Both the position numbers and the translations under genes were made by a program. Under the pieces are notes generated by a model, which had not been told where the DNA came from, did no database searches, and worked only from the letters and a program-made list of their open reading frames with translations. Positions 61,810 to 64,000 of a stretch of DNA of 64,000 nt are shown one piece after another; the stretch's first letter is position 1; each line of letters opens with the position of its first letter. The stretch lies in NCBI RefSeq assembly GCF_017876165.1, contig NZ_JAGINQ010000016.1:1-64000 (forward strand). Reading direction: 5' to 3'. The stretch comes from Azospirillum soli. GTDB lineage: Bacteria; Pseudomonadota; Alphaproteobacteria; Azospirillales; Azospirillaceae.

Positions 61810-63003
61810 TTACTTCTTCAGCGCCGCGACGCCCGGCAGGTCCTTGCCTTCCAGCCATTCCAGGAAGGCGCCGCCGGCGGCGGAGATGTAGGTGAACTTG
61901 TCCTCGACCCCGGCGTGGGCCAGCGCCGCGACGGTGTCGCCGCCGCCGGCCACCGACAGCAGGCCGCCCTTTTCGGTGCGCGCTGCCACCAGACCGGCGA
62001 CCGCGTTGGTGCCCGCGTCGAAGGGCTGGATCTCGAAGGCGCCCAGCGGGCCGTTCCACACGATGGTCTTGGCGCCCTGGAGCTTCAGGCCCAGGAACTC
62101 GACCGTCGCCGGGCCGACGTCCAGCGCCATCTCGTCCGCGCCGATGGCGTTCGCCTCGACGACGCGGTTGGCGGCGCCCGCCTTGAACTCCTTGGCGACG
62201 ACGAAGTCCTTGGGCAGCAGGATTTCGCAGCCCGAGGCCTTGGCCGTCTCCATGATGGCGCGGGCCTGGTCGGCCATGTCCTTCTCGCACAGCGAGGCGC
62301 CGACATCGACACCCTGCGCGAACAGGAAGGTGTTGGCCATGCCGCCGCCCAGCGCCAGCATGTCGACCTTGCGGACCATGTTGCCGAGCAGGTCGAGCTT
62401 GGTGGAGATCTTGGCGCCGCCGACCACGGCGGCGACCGGACGCTCCGGCTTCTCCAGCGCCAGCGTCAGGGCCTTCAGCTCGGCCTCCATCAGGCGGCCG
62501 GCGGCCGACGGCAGCAGGCGGGCGACGCCCTCGGTCGAGGCGTGGGCGCGGTGCGCGGCGGAGAAGGCATCGTTGACGTAGAGGTCGCCCAGCTCGGCGA
62601 TCTGCTTGGCGAAAGCCGGATCGTTCTTTTCTTCCTCAGCGTGGAAGCGGGTGTTCTCCAGCAGGACGATGGCGCCGGGGTGGACGGCGGCGATGGCGGC
62701 CTTGGCCTTCTCGCCGACGCAATCCTCGGCGAAGGCGACCTTCTGGCCGACCGCGCGGCTCAACTCCTCCAGCACCTGACGCAGCGAGTTCTTGGTGTCC
62801 GGACCACCCTTCGGCCGGCCGAAGTGCGACAGGACGACGACCTTGGCACCCTTCTGCGACAGCTCGGTCAGGGTCGGCGCCAGACGGTCGATGCGGGTGG
62901 TGTCGGAGACCTTGCCGTCCTGCACCGGGACGTTCAGGTCGGCGCGCACCAGCACCGTCTTCCCGTTCACGTCGAGGTCGTCGATGGTGTTGAACTCGGT
63001 CAT
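61810..63003 (-). CDS. pgk: Phosphoglycerate kinase
   Basis: 397 residues from ATG 63003; longer frames read through the 15-bp tandem repeats. PGK marks: VLVRADLNVPVQDGKVSDTTRI, VLSHFGRPKGG, VVGGAKISTKLDLLGNM, LALGGGMANTFLFAQG and the ATP loop VAGGGDTVAAL. Transfers phosphate between 1,3-bisphosphoglycerate and ADP. No gap gene is in the window. Confidence 0.97.
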   Translation of the reverse strand: MTEFNTIDDLDVNGKTVLVRADLNVPVQDGKVSDTTRIDRLAPTLTELSQKGAKVVVLSHFGRPKGGPDTKNSLRQVLEELSRAVGQKVAFAEDCVGEKAKAAIAAVHPGAIVLLENTRFHAEEEKNDPAFAKQIAELGDLYVNDAFSAAHRAHASTEGVARLLPSAAGRLMEAELKALTLALEKPERPVAAVVGGAKISTKLDLLGNMVRKVDMLALGGGMANTFLFAQGVDVGASLCEKDMADQARAIMETAKASGCEILLPKDFVVAKEFKAGAANRVVEANAIGADEMALDVGPATVEFLGLKLQGAKTIVWNGPLGAFEIQPFDAGTNAVAGLVAARTEKGGLLSVAGGGDTVAALAHAGVEDKFTYISAAGGAFLEWLEGKDLPGVAALKK

Positions 63004-63100
63004 GGCCGCTGTTTCCCCAAGCTGAAAATTTTGGGGCGCACCCAAGCACAGCCCCGCTTTCTTTGCAACGCCCCGCGTGGTCATCCCCCCGTGGCGAAAT

Positions 63101-63160
63101 GGTGTGCGGCGAAAAGGCATGCGGTGAAAAGGCGTGCGGTGAAAAGGCGTGCGGCGAAAG
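63101..63160. repeat. Four 15-bp tandem repeats upstream of pgk
   Basis: Four adjacent 15-bp units of the form ggcgtgcggtgaaaa lie at 63101-63115, 63116-63130, 63131-63145 and 63146-63160, with one to three changes between them; a fifth degenerate unit may lie at about 63090-63100. They fill the space between divergent pgk and methyltransferase genes. Confidence 0.8.
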
Positions 63161-63205
63161 GGGGCGGTGCTGGGCGCCCGCCCGAACCGTTCCATCTTCA
63201 TTCCC

Positions 63206-64000
63206 ATGAGCACCCAACCGTCTCCCCACACCGGCCCCCGTCCTGGCCCCCAGATCGCCCAGCGCCTCGCCTACGCGGCGAGCCAGTCGGCCCGCGTCGC
63301 GTGGTTCTTCGGGCAATACATGCTGGCCGCCCGTTTGAACGGCAGGACGCGCCTCCAGCGCCCGCCCGAAGGGCCGGTTCCCGACACCCGCGCCATTCTT
63401 GAGGAACTCCGCGCGCTGCTCGCCCGCGACCTCGCCAACATCGAGGCGGGCTACTACCGGCTGCCCCACGACCTCGTGCCCGATCCGCGCCGGATCCTGG
63501 CCGATGCCGCCGCCTTCTTCCGCGACGTGCCGGAGGTGCAGCGCCGCCGCCGCGACCGCATCGCGACGGAGGTGCGCGCCAACCCGCCGCCGGGCTCGGA
63601 AAGCCTGCCCGCCTACTACCGCCAGAACTTCCACTTCCAGACCGGCGGCTACCTGACGGAAGAAAGCGCCCGCCTCTACGACCATCAGGTGGAGGTGCTG
63701 TTCGGCGGCGGCGCCGACGCCATGCGCCGCCAGACTCTGGTTCCGATCTTCGAGCATCTGAAGACCCGCCGCGTCGCCGACTGCCGCCTGCTGGACGTGG
63801 CGGCCGGGACCGGGCGCTACCTGACCTTCGTGAAGGACAACCACCCGCGCCTGCCGGTCACCGCGCTCGACCTCTCCGCCGCCTATCTTCGCGAGGCGCG
63901 GCGCAACCTCGCCCCCTGGGCGCGCACGTCCTTCGCGGTCCAGGCGGCGGCGGAGGCCATGCCGCTGGCCGACGATTCACAGGACATCGTCACCTGCATC
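63206..64000 (+). CDS. SAM-dependent methyltransferase, partial (runs off window end)
   Basis: Open from ATG 63206 to the window end (265 codons, no stop). An N-terminal region of about 185 residues precedes the Rossmann motif I LLDVAAGTGRYLTFV, then ALDLSAAYLREARRN and AEAMPLADDSQDIVTC, typical of class I (UbiE-like) methyltransferases. Upstream reading is set by divergent pgk. Substrate unknown. Confidence 0.88.
   Translation, partial: MSTQPSPHTGPRPGPQIAQRLAYAASQSARVAWFFGQYMLAARLNGRTRLQRPPEGPVPDTRAILEELRALLARDLANIEAGYYRLPHDLVPDPRRILADAAAFFRDVPEVQRRRRDRIATEVRANPPPGSESLPAYYRQNFHFQTGGYLTEESARLYDHQVEVLFGGGADAMRRQTLVPIFEHLKTRRVADCRLLDVAAGTGRYLTFVKDNHPRLPVTALDLSAAYLREARRNLAPWARTSFAVQAAAEAMPLADDSQDIVTCI

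Noticed and set aside
63060..63231. N-terminal extension of pgk through the tandem repeats
   Set aside because: The encoded RTPFHRTPFHR-type sequence is translated repeat; PGK homology starts at MTEFNTIDDLDV (63003).

Overview
The window is about 64 kb of high-GC chromosomal-type DNA from an alphaproteobacterium. The gene set and style suggest a Rhodospirillales member close to Azospirillum: alphaproteobacterial SOS boxes (GAAC-N7-GAAC), a Tim44-domain protein, a membrane cytochrome c divergent from kdsB-pheA, an SRP RNA-dnaX-ybaB-recR block, and an imuA/imuB/dnaE2 mutagenesis set. The genus is an inference. No rRNA, tRNA, CRISPR or prophage was seen. I place 65 protein genes (two cut by the window edges) and one RNA gene, plus one candidate structured RNA.

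Layout. 0-1.9 kb: the end of an IS5-like transposase, a low-GC membrane protein, a possible lysozyme inhibitor, a 69-bp mini-element with inverted ends, and a hairpin-rich noncoding stretch ending in a terminator. 1.9-7.7 kb: a LysR regulator, an acetolactate-synthase-like enzyme, two small proteins, a DHA2 exporter and a crotonase-fold protein. 7.8-11.5 kb: a peptide-type ABC importer (binding protein and two permeases, no ATPase). 11.5-18.2 kb: PrcB-like lipoprotein, M20 hydrolase, GST, hemN with an FNR/FixK-type site, two proteins of unknown function and nhaA. 18.5-22.7 kb: zinc-ribbon protein, Tim44 protein, imuA with a LexA box, DTW protein, phosphatase. 22.8-27.7 kb: dnaE2 and imuB with a second LexA box. 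27.9-32.6 kb: lipoprotein, HupE/UreJ, TAXI binding protein, GST, M17 aminopeptidase. 32.7-35.0 kb: a lone fliG followed by a small low-GC island (DUF4160-DUF2442 pair and a toxin-antitoxin pair). 35.1-37.6 kb: MarR regulator, ghrA-like reductase, rluE, BLUF photoreceptor. 37.6-45.4 kb: a complete yej-type peptide importer with two tandem binding proteins. 45.5-53.8 kb: aqpZ, a 37-residue membrane peptide, hisN, nudC, a SulP transporter, pheA-kdsB, cytochrome c, a DJ-1 protein. 53.8-57.0 kb: recR, ybaB, dnaX and the SRP RNA. 57.0-64.0 kb: AraC regulator, MFS transporter, hybrid histidine kinase, pgk and a truncated methyltransferase.

The main cross-cutting feature is a family of GC-rich palindromic repeats about 90-105 bp long, bounded by gggccccca/tgggggccc, found in intergenic gaps throughout. 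Six full copies, several partial copies and one copy interrupted by a second triple-hairpin element are visible. Functionally the window links peptide uptake (two ABC systems), SOS-induced translesion synthesis (split imu genes), and light, redox and envelope-stress functions. No single large unknown system is evident. The most novel signals are the candidate minus-strand RNA at 1549-1889, the nested repeat at 13945-14106 and the small-gene island after fliG.
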